A stretch of DNA of 64,000 bases from Martelella mediterranea (GTDB lineage Bacteria; Pseudomonadota; Alphaproteobacteria; Rhizobiales; Rhizobiaceae). The notes under the pieces were generated by a model that was not told the origin of the DNA, made no database searches, and saw only the letters and a list, made by a program, of their open reading frames with translations. Position 1 is the stretch's first letter. Each line of letters starts with the position of its first letter. Made by a program: the position numbers and the translations under genes. Positions 44,829 through 53,529 of the stretch are shown piece after piece. The stretch covers positions 1 to 64,000 of the forward strand of contig PVUG01000012.1 of the NCBI GenBank assembly GCA_003001975.1, given 5' to 3'.

Positions 44829-45766
44829 CAGTCCTGTCCCTCATCTGGCTGCTGCGCGCCGCGCACCAGCTTGAAATTGAAAAGGCTCTTGCGTCCGCGC
44901 TTGCCCCGGTTCTGCGAGAGAACCACCGCGACGGCCACGACGATGGCGGTGATCAGGTTGAGGTCCTGCGGGCGGATGCCGATGAAACCGGCCGAAAGCG
45001 CAAATGCAATGAAAAGCCGGTAGACGATAGCGCCTATGACGCAGCCGAGCGTTGCCAGAAACACGGTGCGACGGCCGAGAATGGCTTCGCCGATGATCAG
45101 CGCTGCAAGCCCGGTCACGATCGTGCCGACACCCATGGTCACATCGGCAACGCCCTGCATCTGGGCAAACAGCGACCCGCCGAGCGCGCAGAGCGCATTG
45201 GCAATCGACATGCCGAGCAGCGTCATCGCGCCGTTGCGAATGCCCTGGGCTTCGGCCATGGCCGGGTTCTCGCCCGAGGCCCTGAGGCCGAGACCGATCT
45301 CGGTCTTCAGGAACCAGTCGACAATCAGCTTGGCGCCGATGGCGATGATCAAAAGCAGGATCGTATTGCTCCACAGCCCCGCATCGACAGCGCTTTCAAA
45401 ACGTGAAAACACCGTGTCATGGCCGTAGACCGGCAGGTTTGGCCGTCCCATGATCCGAAGGTTGACGGAAAACAGCGCGACCATCGACAGGATGCCCGCC
45501 AGAAGGTTCATGATCCCGAAGCGCACGTTCAACAGGCCGGTCACGAAACCGGCGGCGGCACCTGCGAGCATGCCGAAAAACGTTGCGAGGAAAGGGTCGA
45601 CGCCGTTGATGATGCTGGCGGCCGAAACCGCCGCGCCGAGGGGAAAACTTCCGTCCACCGTCAGATCGGGAAAGTCGAGAACCCGAAATGACATAAAAAT
45701 GCTCAACGCCACGAGGGCGAAGAGCAAGCCGGTCTCAAAGGCCCCGGCGAGTGCGAAAAGCGTCAT
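44828..45766 (-). CDS. ABC transporter permease (TrpX-type system)
   Basis: This 312-residue branched-chain-type permease has about 8-9 spans, with FPDLTVDGSFPLGAAVSA, SGENPAMAEAQGIRNGAMTLLGM and GLAALIIGEAILGR, all hallmarks of the family that works with ABC_sub_bind proteins. A single permease probably forms a homodimer. It lies between the binding-protein gene, 1 bp upstream, and the ATPase gene, with which it overlaps. Confidence 0.88.
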   Translation of the reverse strand: MTLFALAGAFETGLLFALVALSIFMSFRVLDFPDLTVDGSFPLGAAVSAASIINGVDPFLATFFGMLAGAAAGFVTGLLNVRFGIMNLLAGILSMVALFSVNLRIMGRPNLPVYGHDTVFSRFESAVDAGLWSNTILLLIIAIGAKLIVDWFLKTEIGLGLRASGENPAMAEAQGIRNGAMTLLGMSIANALCALGGSLFAQMQGVADVTMGVGTIVTGLAALIIGEAILGRRTVFLATLGCVIGAIVYRLFIAFALSAGFIGIRPQDLNLITAIVVAVAVVLSQNRGKRGRKSLFNFKLVRGAQQPDEGQD

Positions 45767-45767
45767 A

Positions 45768-46748
45768 TTATTCGATGACCTTCTTGGCGCTGTTCTTGAT
45801 GTCGTCAGGCACCGTGATGCCCATGGCTTCCGCCGCCTTCATGTTGAGGAACAGGTCCTGATTGCCGGGCACGACAACGGCGATTTCCGATGGCGTCTTG
45901 CCGGCCAGGATTTCGGCAACCATGTCGCCGGTGACCTTGCCCATTTCGGCATAGTTGAAGCCAAGCGCTGCAATCGCGCCGCGCTCGACGGAATCGGTGT
46001 CGGTGGTGAAGACCGGCAACTGCGCGCGCTCACCGACGGTGACGATGGCCTCAAGCACCGAGATGACCGAATTGTCGGTCGGCAGCAGGATGGCATCCGC
46101 CTTGCCGACGAGATTGCGGGCGGCGTCCGGCACCATGCTCGACTGTGCGGCGGGGCTTTCAACGACCTCAAGGCCGAGTTCTGCGGCGCCTGCCTTGATG
46201 TCTTCAACCTGTACGACCGAATTGGCTTCGCCGGGATTGTAGATCACGCCGATGGTCTTGACGTCGGGCACCAGTTTCTGGATCAGCTCCAGTGCGGGTT
46301 TGGGCGGCTGCTTGTCGGAGGTGCCGGTAATGTTGGCTTCCGGATGCTCGGGGTTTTCGACAAGACCGGCAGCCACCGGATCGGTGACGGCGGCGAAGAT
46401 GACCGGCGCATCGCCCATGGAATTCTTCAGGGCCTGGGCCGACGGCGTGGAAATGCCAACCGCGACATCGGGCTTGAGACCTGCAAATTCCGAGGCAATC
46501 TGCGTCTGGGTGGTCATGTTGTTCTGCGCGGAACGGGCAACCACCGTCAGGTTGTCGCCTTCGGTATAGCCCTTTTCGGCGAGGCTTTCGATAATGCCCT
46601 CGCGCACGGCATCAAGGGCGGGATGTTCGACGATATAGGTAATGGCGACGGTTTTCTCGTCGCTGTCCTGCGCCAATGCCGGCGCGGCAAAACCCGCCAT
46701 CGCGGCCACGGCGGCGGTGGCCAGCACCGCTGTCTTCAGATTGAGCAT
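45768..46748 (-). CDS. ABC transporter substrate-binding protein, ABC_sub_bind (TrpX) family
   Basis: This 326-residue protein has a signal peptide ending APALAQD and the TrpX fold: IVEHPALDAVREGIIESLAEKGYTEG, ATPSAQA-type VGISTPSAQALKNS, and IGVIYNPGEANSV. Family members in Gram-positive bacteria are tied to tryptophan or tyrosine uptake, but in proteobacteria the ligand is mostly unknown. It is first in a three-gene operon with its own terminator. No amino-acid biosynthesis gene or T-box lies beside it. Confidence 0.88.
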   Translation of the reverse strand: MLNLKTAVLATAAVAAMAGFAAPALAQDSDEKTVAITYIVEHPALDAVREGIIESLAEKGYTEGDNLTVVARSAQNNMTTQTQIASEFAGLKPDVAVGISTPSAQALKNSMGDAPVIFAAVTDPVAAGLVENPEHPEANITGTSDKQPPKPALELIQKLVPDVKTIGVIYNPGEANSVVQVEDIKAGAAELGLEVVESPAAQSSMVPDAARNLVGKADAILLPTDNSVISVLEAIVTVGERAQLPVFTTDTDSVERGAIAALGFNYAEMGKVTGDMVAEILAGKTPSEIAVVVPGNQDLFLNMKAAEAMGITVPDDIKNSAKKVIE

Positions 46749-46947
46749 ATTGAACCCCCTGTCAGGATTATTCTTGCGCGGCGTCGCGCGGCGTAATCAC
46801 GCCCGGCAGTTTGGCCTGCCGCATGGCGGCGGTCAACGCCGGAACATCGCCCTTGACGACTTTATTTTGTTGACGACAGGCAAGCAGACACCGCGCGCCA
46901 CAGGGGCTGCGCCGTCGGGCGTCGCATTGGGTGCGGCCGGTCCGGCC

Positions 46948-47319
46948 TCAGGTGATCTGCAGCGAGCCTTCCGCGTTCATCAGAAGATCGATCACGTCGG
47001 GGGCGGCGATGATCTCGAAATCGGGGTCCATGTCTTCCGCGCTGAAGCCGTTATGCTTCATGCAGGCGCCGCAAATGGCAATATTGCCCCCGGTCTCGCG
47101 GAATTTCGCCAGAAGGTCGGGTACGGGGTCAAAGGGCGCGCCGATCGCCATTCCGTCGGCGGCCCCCGGCCTTCCGAGCTCGACGGCCTCCGCCATCAGG
47201 ATCAAGGTGGCGCTGTGTCCCTTGGCAAGGGCATTGACCGCCATGGTGAAGGCGACCGTGACCTTGTTCGGGTTGGATTTTCCGTCGAAAAGCGTCGATA
47301 CGAAAGCTGTGGGCTGCAT
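46948..47319 (-). CDS. DsrE-family sulfur-relay-like protein
   Basis: This 123-residue cytoplasmic protein has the DsrE/DsrF fold: VTVAFTMAVNALAKGHSATLILMAEAVEL and AICGACMKHNGF. The second Cys (GACMKHNG) is at the position of the persulfide-carrying Cys in DsrE-like proteins. No dsrFH, tusA or rhodanese gene lies near, so the partner is unknown. AAAGGAGGATCAACC before the ATG at 47319 settles the start over an upstream frame. It is divergent from ung. The 199 bp downstream of it hold no gene. Confidence 0.82.
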   Translation of the reverse strand: MQPTAFVSTLFDGKSNPNKVTVAFTMAVNALAKGHSATLILMAEAVELGRPGAADGMAIGAPFDPVPDLLAKFRETGGNIAICGACMKHNGFSAEDMDPDFEIIAAPDVIDLLMNAEGSLQIT

Positions 47320-47450
47320 GGTTGATCCTCCTTTTCCCGTCACACATCTAATACGCGACAGGGCGCGCACAAGTGTGACATTTTCGCAGGCAATTGCATC
47401 GCCGCGGCGGCGGCGATAACAAGGAGAGCGTCTGACAAGGGATAGGGTGT

Positions 47451-48155
47451 GTGATGGCAGAAAGCGACATCAGGCTTGAGGAACGCTGGCGGCAGAAACT
47501 CAAACCGGAATTCGAGAGCGCCTATATGGCCGCGCTCCGTTCCTTTCTGGTGGAAGAAAAGCGCGCCGGGCAGACCGTTTTTCCCAAGGGAAACGAATAT
47601 TTCCGCGCGCTCGACCTGACCCCGCTTGAAAGCGTCAGGGTCGTCATTCTCGGGCAGGACCCCTATCACGGCCCGGGCCAGGCCCACGGGCTCTGCTTTT
47701 CGGTGCAGCCGGGCGTGCGTGTGCCGCCATCGCTAGTCAACATCTACAAGGAACTGGCCACCGATGTCGGTTTCCAGAAGGTCAATCACGGCTTTCTTGA
47801 GCATTGGGCGAAGCAGGGCGTGCTGCTGCTGAACTCCGTTCTGACCGTGCGGCAGGCCGCTGCGGCCTCTCATCGTGGCAAGGGCTGGGAGAATTTCACC
47901 GATGCCGTCATCCGCGTTGTCAATGACGAGTGCCCCCATGTCGTCTTCATGCTCTGGGGCGCCTATGCGCAGAAAAAGGCGTCGTTTGTCGACACATCCC
48001 GTCATCTGGTGCTGAAATCGCCCCATCCATCGCCGCTTTCCGCCCATAACGGTTTTTTCGGTTGCCGGCATTTTTCCAAAGCCAACCAGTTTCTTCTGGA
48101 GCAGGGGATGGAGCCGGTGGACTGGCAGTTGCCGGAAGATCCCGAAGACAGCTGA
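47451..48155 (+). CDS. ung: Uracil-DNA glycosylase, family 1
   Basis: This 234-residue repair enzyme removes uracil from DNA. It has the water-activating [13 protein letters not shown] motif, [11 protein letters not shown] and the [19 protein letters not shown] loop that inserts into DNA. The start is GTG at 47451 or ATG at 47454; both fit an AGGG-type ribosome site. Length and motifs are complete. Confidence 0.96.
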   Translation: MMAESDIRLEERWRQKLKPEFESAYMAALRSFLVEEKRAGQTVFPKGNEYFRALDLTPLESVRVVILGQDPYHGPGQAHGLCFSVQPGVRVPPSLVNIYKELATDVGFQKVNHGFLEHWAKQGVLLLNSVLTVRQAAAASHRGKGWENFTDAVIRVVNDECPHVVFMLWGAYAQKKASFVDTSRHLVLKSPHPSPLSAHNGFFGCRHFSKANQFLLEQGMEPVDWQLPEDPEDS

Positions 48156-48171
48156 CGGCGTGCGCCGTTCA

Positions 48172-48208
48172 AGACAGGCGGCGTCTGCGATTTCGCTGCC
48201 GCCTGTCT
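48172..48208. terminator. Stem-loop after ung, terminator-like without T-run
   Basis: AGACAGGCGGC (48172-48182) and GCCGCCTGTCT (48198-48208) are perfect 11-bp arms around a 15-nt loop, 17 bp after the ung stop. It lacks T residues. It also lies within the leader region of the next gene. Confidence 0.5.
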
Positions 48209-48248
48209 ATGTTACATCAAGGCTTGAAAACAATCAGAGGAGGGGCGG

Positions 48249-49676
48249 ATGTCGCACCATTCGAATTTCTTTATCGACGGCAAATGGGTCAATCCCGACC
48301 GGTCGGAGACGATCGATGTCATCAATCCCGCGACCGAAGAGGCCATTGCCACCATTGCCCTTGGCGGCGCAAGCGATGTGGACAAGGCCGTGATGGCGGC
48401 GCGCAAGGCCTTTGACAGTTTTTCACGCACCACGCGCGAAGAAAGGATGCAGCTTCTGGAGCGTGTCCTGCAGTGCTACATGGCGCGCACGGATGACCTT
48501 GTGGCGGCCGTCAGCAGCGAAATGGGTGCGCCGCTGGCCTTGGCGAAGGGCGCGCAGGTGCCGGTCGGCGCCGCGCATATTCGCTCGACGCTGGAGGCGC
48601 TCGGCACGTTCAGCTTTTCCGAGGTGCGCAATCGTGGCCTGATCGTGCGCGAACCGATCGGGGTCTGTGCGCTGATCACACCGTGGAACTGGCCGCTGAA
48701 CCAGATCGCGGCAAAGGTGGCGCCGGCGCTTGCGACCGGCTGCACCATGGTGCTGAAACCGTCCGAAATCGCGCCGCTGACGGGGATCATCTTTGCCGAA
48801 ATCCTCGAGGAGGCGGGCGTTCCCGCCGGTGTGTTCAACCTTGTCAACGGAACCGGCCCGGATGTCGGGCAGGTGATGGCCGAACACCCGGAAGTCGATA
48901 TGGTGTCGTTTACCGGTTCGACGCGCGCAGGCATCATCGTTGCCAAGGCGGCGGCCGATACCGTCAAGCGGGTGTGCCAGGAGCTCGGCGGCAAATCGCC
49001 CAATATCGTGCTGGATGATGCCGATCTCGAAGATGCGGTCTCGCGTGGCGTGCGGGATTGTTTCCAGAACAGCGGGCAATCCTGTGATGCGCCGACGCGC
49101 ATGCTGGTGCCGGCAGCAAAACATGATGCGGCCGTCGACATCGCTCGGCGGACGGCCAAAACCCTGAAGGTCGGCGATCCTGGGTCCGAAGATACCGATC
49201 TTGGCCCGCTCGTCAGCGACCGGCAATATGAAAAGGTTCAGGGCCTGATCGAGACGGCGATTGCGGAAGGCGCGACGCTGGCGGTCGGCGGACCGGGCCG
49301 TCCCGACGGGATCAATCGCGGCTATTTTGCGCAGCCGACCGTGTTCGCCAATGTCGACAACAACATGACCATCGCCCGTCAGGAAGTGTTCGGTCCGGTC
49401 TTGTCGATCCTGCCCTACGGCAGCGAGCAGGAGGCAATCGACATTGCCAACGACACCGAATACGGGCTCGCCGCCTATGTTCAGTCGGGCGATATGGACC
49501 ATACGCGCGCCGTGGCGATGCAGCTTCGCGCCGGCAACGTTTCGCTCAACGACAGCGACTGGGATACATCGATCCCCTTCGGCGGCTACAAACAGTCCGG
49601 CAATGGTCGCGAATTTGCCGATTGGGGCATGGAGGATTTTCTCGAAATCAAGGGGATACGCGGCTACAAGGCTTAA
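48249..49676 (+). CDS. NAD(P)-dependent aldehyde dehydrogenase
   Basis: This 475-residue cytosolic enzyme has PWNWPLNQIAAKVAPALATGCTMVLKPSE cofactor-side stretches, general base Glu in CQELGGKSPNIV, nucleophile Cys in NSGQSCDAPTRM, and FGPVLSI..Y near the end. It oxidises an aldehyde to an acid; the substrate cannot be fixed. GGAGGGGC precedes the ATG. A RidA-family gene follows after 103 bp on the same strand, but a shared role is not evident. Confidence 0.92.
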   Translation: MSHHSNFFIDGKWVNPDRSETIDVINPATEEAIATIALGGASDVDKAVMAARKAFDSFSRTTREERMQLLERVLQCYMARTDDLVAAVSSEMGAPLALAKGAQVPVGAAHIRSTLEALGTFSFSEVRNRGLIVREPIGVCALITPWNWPLNQIAAKVAPALATGCTMVLKPSEIAPLTGIIFAEILEEAGVPAGVFNLVNGTGPDVGQVMAEHPEVDMVSFTGSTRAGIIVAKAAADTVKRVCQELGGKSPNIVLDDADLEDAVSRGVRDCFQNSGQSCDAPTRMLVPAAKHDAAVDIARRTAKTLKVGDPGSEDTDLGPLVSDRQYEKVQGLIETAIAEGATLAVGGPGRPDGINRGYFAQPTVFANVDNNMTIARQEVFGPVLSILPYGSEQEAIDIANDTEYGLAAYVQSGDMDHTRAVAMQLRAGNVSLNDSDWDTSIPFGGYKQSGNGREFADWGMEDFLEIKGIRGYKA

Positions 49677-49779
49677 AATTCCCGCAGAAGACGCTACATT
49701 GTGGCCGGACCCGCTTGGCCGTTGCAGCCGGGTCCGGCTGCGGTCAGGCGGTAAGACAGGTTTTCAGAGGCGGTTTCAC

Positions 49780-50169
49780 ATGAAGAAAAGCATCAATCCG
49801 GCCGGCGTTCGCAAGCCTTTCGGCAACTACAGCCACGGCCTTTATGTGCCGCCGGGCGCCGGGCTGCTTGTGACATCCGGTCAGCTCGGCATCGGTGCGG
49901 ACGACGTGATCCCGCGCTCCGTCAGCGCGCAGGCGGAACTGTGTTTCGAGGCCATCGGCAAGATCCTCGCTGAAGCCGATATGGGGTTTGAGGACGTGAT
50001 CCGTATCAATGGCTATGTCACGACCCGCGAGGATTTTCCCGCCTATATGGATGTCCGCGACCGCTTCGTCACGGACCCGAAGCCGGTTTCCACGCTGCTG
50101 ATCGTCAGCGGTTTCACCCGCGCCGAGTTTCTGGTCGAAGTCGAGGTGACGGCCGCCAAACTGCCGTGA
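49780..50169 (+). CDS. RidA/YjgF-family protein
   Basis: This 129-residue protein of the YjgF/YER057c/UK114 fold has LLVTSGQLGIGADD near the start, a GFEDVIRINGYVTTREDFPAYMDVRD core and an EVEVTAAKLP end. RidA members destroy reactive enamines and imines. The catalytic Arg usually found about 105 residues in (as R in CARVE) is replaced by FLVEVEV, so it belongs to a non-archetypal subgroup of uncertain substrate. The start is MKKSINPAG at 49780. Confidence 0.85.
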   Translation: MKKSINPAGVRKPFGNYSHGLYVPPGAGLLVTSGQLGIGADDVIPRSVSAQAELCFEAIGKILAEADMGFEDVIRINGYVTTREDFPAYMDVRDRFVTDPKPVSTLLIVSGFTRAEFLVEVEVTAAKLP

Positions 50170-50468
50170 CGCCGGTTTTCACGCATCTGGCCGGAGGTCA
50201 GCGGGCAGGCTCTGGCACAGGGCAGGCGGCGATTATGGGCTTGGAAACAGTGAAAATCGCCCTAAATCGGTAATACTATGGCGGTCGGTGCGCACAGCTT
50301 GCCGTGAATGCTTTCAGCGTCTTGCTTGCCGCCGGTTGACACCGCTTCTATAAGCGAAAGGGACAAGGCTGGTGCGGGACGCTGTGAACCGCCCCCTTGC
50401 GCACCGCAACACTGAGACAGAGCGCGTTTGTTTTCAAAGCAGGCACGCGTCACCCGGAGATCAGGCCG
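50170..50468. other. Gene-free stretch before ubiG
   Basis: These 299 bp contain no supported gene. They should hold the ubiG promoter. A TTGACA and a TATAAG are present near 50336-50355 but only 7 bp apart, too close for one promoter. Confidence 0.4.
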
Positions 50469-51218
50469 ATGAATAACGCCGCCAAGACGACAATCGACGA
50501 CAGCCAGGTCGAGTGGTTCACGAAAATGGCGGCCGAATGGTGGGATCCGACCGGCAATTTCAAGCCGCTGCACAAGTTCAATCCGGTGCGGATTTCCTAT
50601 GTCCGGGAAAAGGCGTGCAAGCATTTTGGCCGTGATGAGAAATCGGCGCGCCCGCTCACGGGCCTGAAGATCCTTGATGTCGGCTGCGGCGGCGGGCTTC
50701 TGGCGGAGCCGCTGACACGCATGGGCGCCAGCGTTACCGGCATCGATCCGGCCGAAAAGAATATCGGCATTGCCACCACCCACGCCGCTGAATCGGGGCT
50801 GGAGATCGATTATCGCGCGACAACCGCCGAAGCGCTGGCCGAAGCGGGCGAGACCTTCGATATCGTGCTCAACATGGAGGTGGTCGAGCATGTTTCGGAT
50901 GTCGACTTCTTCCTGAAGACAAGCGCTTCTCTGGTAAGGCCCGGCGGCATGATGCTGGTGGCGACCATCAATCGCACGCTGAAGGCCCGGGCATTGGCGA
51001 TCTTTGCGGCCGAGCGGGTGCTGCGCTGGCTGCCGCCGGGCACCCACCAGTATGAAAAGCTGGTGCGGCCCGAGGAAATCGAAAAGCCGCTGAAAGCCGT
51101 CGGCATGGAGATCGTGGAACGCCAGGGCGTGTTCTATAGCGTGTTGACCGACAGCTGGAACCGTTCGACGGACACCGATGTCAACTACATGGTGCTGACG
51201 ACCAAGCCGGAGGCCTGA
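50469..51218 (+). CDS. ubiG: Ubiquinone biosynthesis O-methyltransferase
   Basis: This 249-residue SAM-dependent enzyme performs both O-methylations of ubiquinone synthesis. It has [15 protein letters not shown] (SAM motif I), [24 protein letters not shown] and the membrane-binding [16 protein letters not shown] segment specific to UbiG. The ATG at 50469 follows GGAGATCAGGCCG. It is convergent with the SH3-protein gene, 6 bp away. Confidence 0.95.
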   Translation: MNNAAKTTIDDSQVEWFTKMAAEWWDPTGNFKPLHKFNPVRISYVREKACKHFGRDEKSARPLTGLKILDVGCGGGLLAEPLTRMGASVTGIDPAEKNIGIATTHAAESGLEIDYRATTAEALAEAGETFDIVLNMEVVEHVSDVDFFLKTSASLVRPGGMMLVATINRTLKARALAIFAAERVLRWLPPGTHQYEKLVRPEEIEKPLKAVGMEIVERQGVFYSVLTDSWNRSTDTDVNYMVLTTKPEA

Positions 51219-51224
51219 AGCGGT

Positions 51225-51767
51225 CTACCGGAAAACTTCGTTGGGATAGACGCCCCAGAGATCGTTCTGGTGCATGTAGCCGGAAACGCCCTTGACCTCG
51301 AGTTCGCACCAGGTGCCGTCGCATTCTTCCAGATGGACGATCACGCCGGGTTCGATGCTGGCAGCATTGCGGGCTGAATCATTGGCGCTGGCCTTCACAG
51401 CGAGATAATTGTCCTCTTCCGCACTGTTGCCGCGCAGCCATGGCGCGACCATCGCGTTGCGCACCGAAGACAGTACCGACACATGCATCCAGCCTTCCGT
51501 GCCGTCGGCATCGCGGACCTGGCGCCAGACGGCGTATTCCTCGATGATCTCGACGGGCAAGCCGGGACGCTGGTAGATCCATTTGGTGGCGTAGTTGAAA
51601 CCCGGGCCGACGCGCATGCGGGCACGATCCGGCTTGATGATGGCAAAGCGGGGAAGCGGCGCACCGGAGGCTCCGCGCCGTTCGCTCTGTGCCTGAACCG
51701 GCGACACAGGCGAGACAACGGCGAAGACGAAAAGCGCACACAGGAACAGACTGACGATACGACGCAT
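51225..51767 (-). CDS. Secreted SH3-domain protein
   Basis: This 180-residue protein has a signal peptide (MRRIVSLFLCALFVFAVVSPV...VQAQ) and two bacterial SH3-like units: one about residues 42-98 (RMRVGPGFNYATKW...EEYAVWRQVRDADGTEGWMH) and a second about 130-175 (LEECDGTWCELEVKGVSGYMHQNDLWG). Such proteins act in the periplasm and often bind peptidoglycan; no catalytic domain is present. The start at 51767 is set by AAAGGG and the signal peptide. It is divergent from the 2-hydroxyacid dehydrogenase gene, with 173 bp between them. Confidence 0.85.
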   Translation of the reverse strand: MRRIVSLFLCALFVFAVVSPVSPVQAQSERRGASGAPLPRFAIIKPDRARMRVGPGFNYATKWIYQRPGLPVEIIEEYAVWRQVRDADGTEGWMHVSVLSSVRNAMVAPWLRGNSAEEDNYLAVKASANDSARNAASIEPGVIVHLEECDGTWCELEVKGVSGYMHQNDLWGVYPNEVFR

Positions 51768-51940
51768 GGCAACCCTTTGATAGTCCGCCCGGTTTGAGGG
51801 CTTGCATGGCGTGATTTCGGCACGGAAACGGCTTTGGCGCTGCGACAGCAATGTTTTCGCGCCGCGGCGTTCCGCTTCCGGTGGAAATGCGCCTGCAATA
51901 TGTGCATTATCGCCAAACATGTTTAATGAGCTGTTAACCG

Positions 51941-52948
51941 ATGACCCACCCGAAGAAACCCGATGTCTTTGTCACGCGAAAACTGCCCGCGCCGGTCGAG
52001 GCGCGTATGCAGGAACTGTTTTCGGTTACGCTGAACCGCGACGACCGTCCGCTGTCGCGTGACGAACTGGCCGATGCCATGGGCCGGGCCGATGTTCTGG
52101 TGCCAACCCTGACGGACCGGATCGATGCGGAACTGATCGAAAAGGCCGGGCCGCGGCTGAAGCTGATCGCAAGCTTTTCCAACGGCGTCGACAATGTCGA
52201 TGTCAACGCCGCCGCCAAAAAGGGCATCACCGTTACCAATACGCCGAACGTGCTGACGGAAGACACCGCCGACATGACCATGGCGCTGGTGCTTGCCGTG
52301 CCGCGCAGGCTTGCCGAGGGCGCGCGTTTCCTGTCGCGCGCCGAACCCGGCGAGTGGCAGGGCTGGAACCCGACATGGATGCTCGGCCGGCGCATCTGGG
52401 GCAAGCGTATCGGCATTGTCGGCATGGGCCGCATCGGCACCGCGGTCGGGCGCAGGGCCAAGGCCTTCGGGCTTTCGGTGAACTACCACAATCGTGGCCG
52501 TATCAGCCCGGAAACCGAGGCCGAGCTTGAGGCGACGTACTGGGACAGCCTCGACCAGATGCTGGCCCGCGTCGATATCGTGTCGGTCAACTGCCCGTCG
52601 ACGCCGGCGACCTATCACCTGATTTCCGCCCGCCGCCTGCAGCTGATGCGGCCGGAAGCCTATATCGTCAACACCTCGCGCGGCGATGTCATCGATGAAG
52701 AGGCGATGATCAGATGCCTCGAGGAAGACAGGATTGCCGGTGCAGGTCTCGATGTTTTCGAAAACGAACCGGATATCAATCCGCGCCTGCTCGAACTGGC
52801 GAAGAACGGCAAGGCCGTGCTGCTGCCGCATATGGGCTCGGCAACGCTCGAAAGCCGGGTTGATATGGGTGACAAGGTGATCATCAACATCCGCACGTTT
52901 TTCGATGGCCACCGCCCGCCGAACCGGGTTTTGCCGGGGCGGGATTGA
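51941..52948 (+). CDS. D-2-hydroxyacid dehydrogenase (glyoxylate/hydroxypyruvate reductase type)
   Basis: This 335-residue NAD(P)-dependent enzyme has the Rossmann motif GIVGMGRIGTAVG and the catalytic triad positions Arg in NTSRGDVIDEEA, Glu in DVFENEP and His in LPHMGSAT. The overall sequence is closest in character to GyaR-type glyoxylate reductases, but the substrate is inferred only. It is followed 15 bp later by a small Excalibur-domain gene on the same strand. Confidence 0.9.
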   Translation: MTHPKKPDVFVTRKLPAPVEARMQELFSVTLNRDDRPLSRDELADAMGRADVLVPTLTDRIDAELIEKAGPRLKLIASFSNGVDNVDVNAAAKKGITVTNTPNVLTEDTADMTMALVLAVPRRLAEGARFLSRAEPGEWQGWNPTWMLGRRIWGKRIGIVGMGRIGTAVGRRAKAFGLSVNYHNRGRISPETEAELEATYWDSLDQMLARVDIVSVNCPSTPATYHLISARRLQLMRPEAYIVNTSRGDVIDEEAMIRCLEEDRIAGAGLDVFENEPDINPRLLELAKNGKAVLLPHMGSATLESRVDMGDKVIINIRTFFDGHRPPNRVLPGRD

Positions 52949-52963
52949 AGCGGAGCGAAGTCG

Positions 52964-53254
52964 ATGCGCCGTTTGCACAGCCTTGTGTTCTTCACCTTGC
53001 TGATCGTCGCCGGTGGGCCGGTCGCGGTTGAATCGCGCATGCCCGCACCGATGTCGCCGGCGGTTTTGCCGGTCGTGCCAGTCGTGCCGGTGGCCGGCTG
53101 GACCTGCGGGCAGGCATCCAGCTGCGCAGAGGCGGTGCAGCACTGGTGCGGCGGCTATCGCCGGGCCGACGGCGACAGTGACGGCATCCCTTGCGAAAAC
53201 GTCTGCAAATCACGGATCGAGGTTAATCGCATCCGCAGCCGGATCGGCTGCTAG
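52964..53254 (+). CDS. Small secreted Excalibur-domain protein
   Basis: This 96-residue protein has a signal peptide (MRRLHSLVFFTLLIVAGGPV), a Pro/Val linker and a C-terminal Excalibur motif, DGDSDGIPCENVC, a calcium-binding loop related to EF-hands, with paired Cys upstream (WTCGQASSCAEAVQHWC). It is likely periplasmic or surface-located. Its TAG stop lies exactly at the left end of the 273-bp repeat element: the TA is the presumed target site and the G the first base of the element. Without the element the next in-frame codon would be TAA, so the protein is probably not shortened. Confidence 0.8.
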   Translation: MRRLHSLVFFTLLIVAGGPVAVESRMPAPMSPAVLPVVPVVPVAGWTCGQASSCAEAVQHWCGGYRRADGDSDGIPCENVCKSRIEVNRIRSRIGC

Positions 53255-53524
53255 AGCCCTTCAGTTTTATATGGAAACAGTTCTGTTTGCCCAAACCGGT
53301 CATTCCACGCGAAGAAGCCCGCGCGGCATAGCCATAGCTATGGCGAAGGGTTTCGACAAAGTGGAGGGCCGGTTTCGGCAAACCCTGAAGGGCGGCATGA
53401 ATTTGCGCCATTACCAGCGGTCTTCGGCTTGGACATAGCTTCGGCTATGCCCTGCGCCAAAGCCCTTGGTCCTGGCGCAAATTCCTTGCCGCAGAACGCT
53501 TCCATATAAAACTGAAGGGCTCTA
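53252..53524. mobile_element. MITE-like palindromic element with 25-bp inverted ends
   Basis: The first 25 bp (53252-53276) and last 25 bp (53500-53524) are perfect inverted repeats; both ends read TAGAGCCCTTCAGTTTTATA inward. TA at each outer edge suits insertion at a TA dinucleotide. The interior is full of further dyads, such as GCCATAGCTATGGC near 53330, CATAGC/GCTATG near 53434, and AATTTGCGCCA (53400-53410) matching TGGCGCAAATT (53473-53483). No real gene lies inside. It fits a non-autonomous element mobilised by a transposase elsewhere, between two convergent genes. Confidence 0.75.
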
Positions 53525-53529
53525 ACGCG

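Noticed and set aside
50336-50355. TTGACA and TATAAG near each other before ubiG
   Set aside because: They are only 7 bp apart, which cannot form one sigma-70 promoter.
53223-53411. Short open frames inside the MITE-like element
   Set aside because: They are formed by palindromic DNA of the element and have no start signals or protein features.
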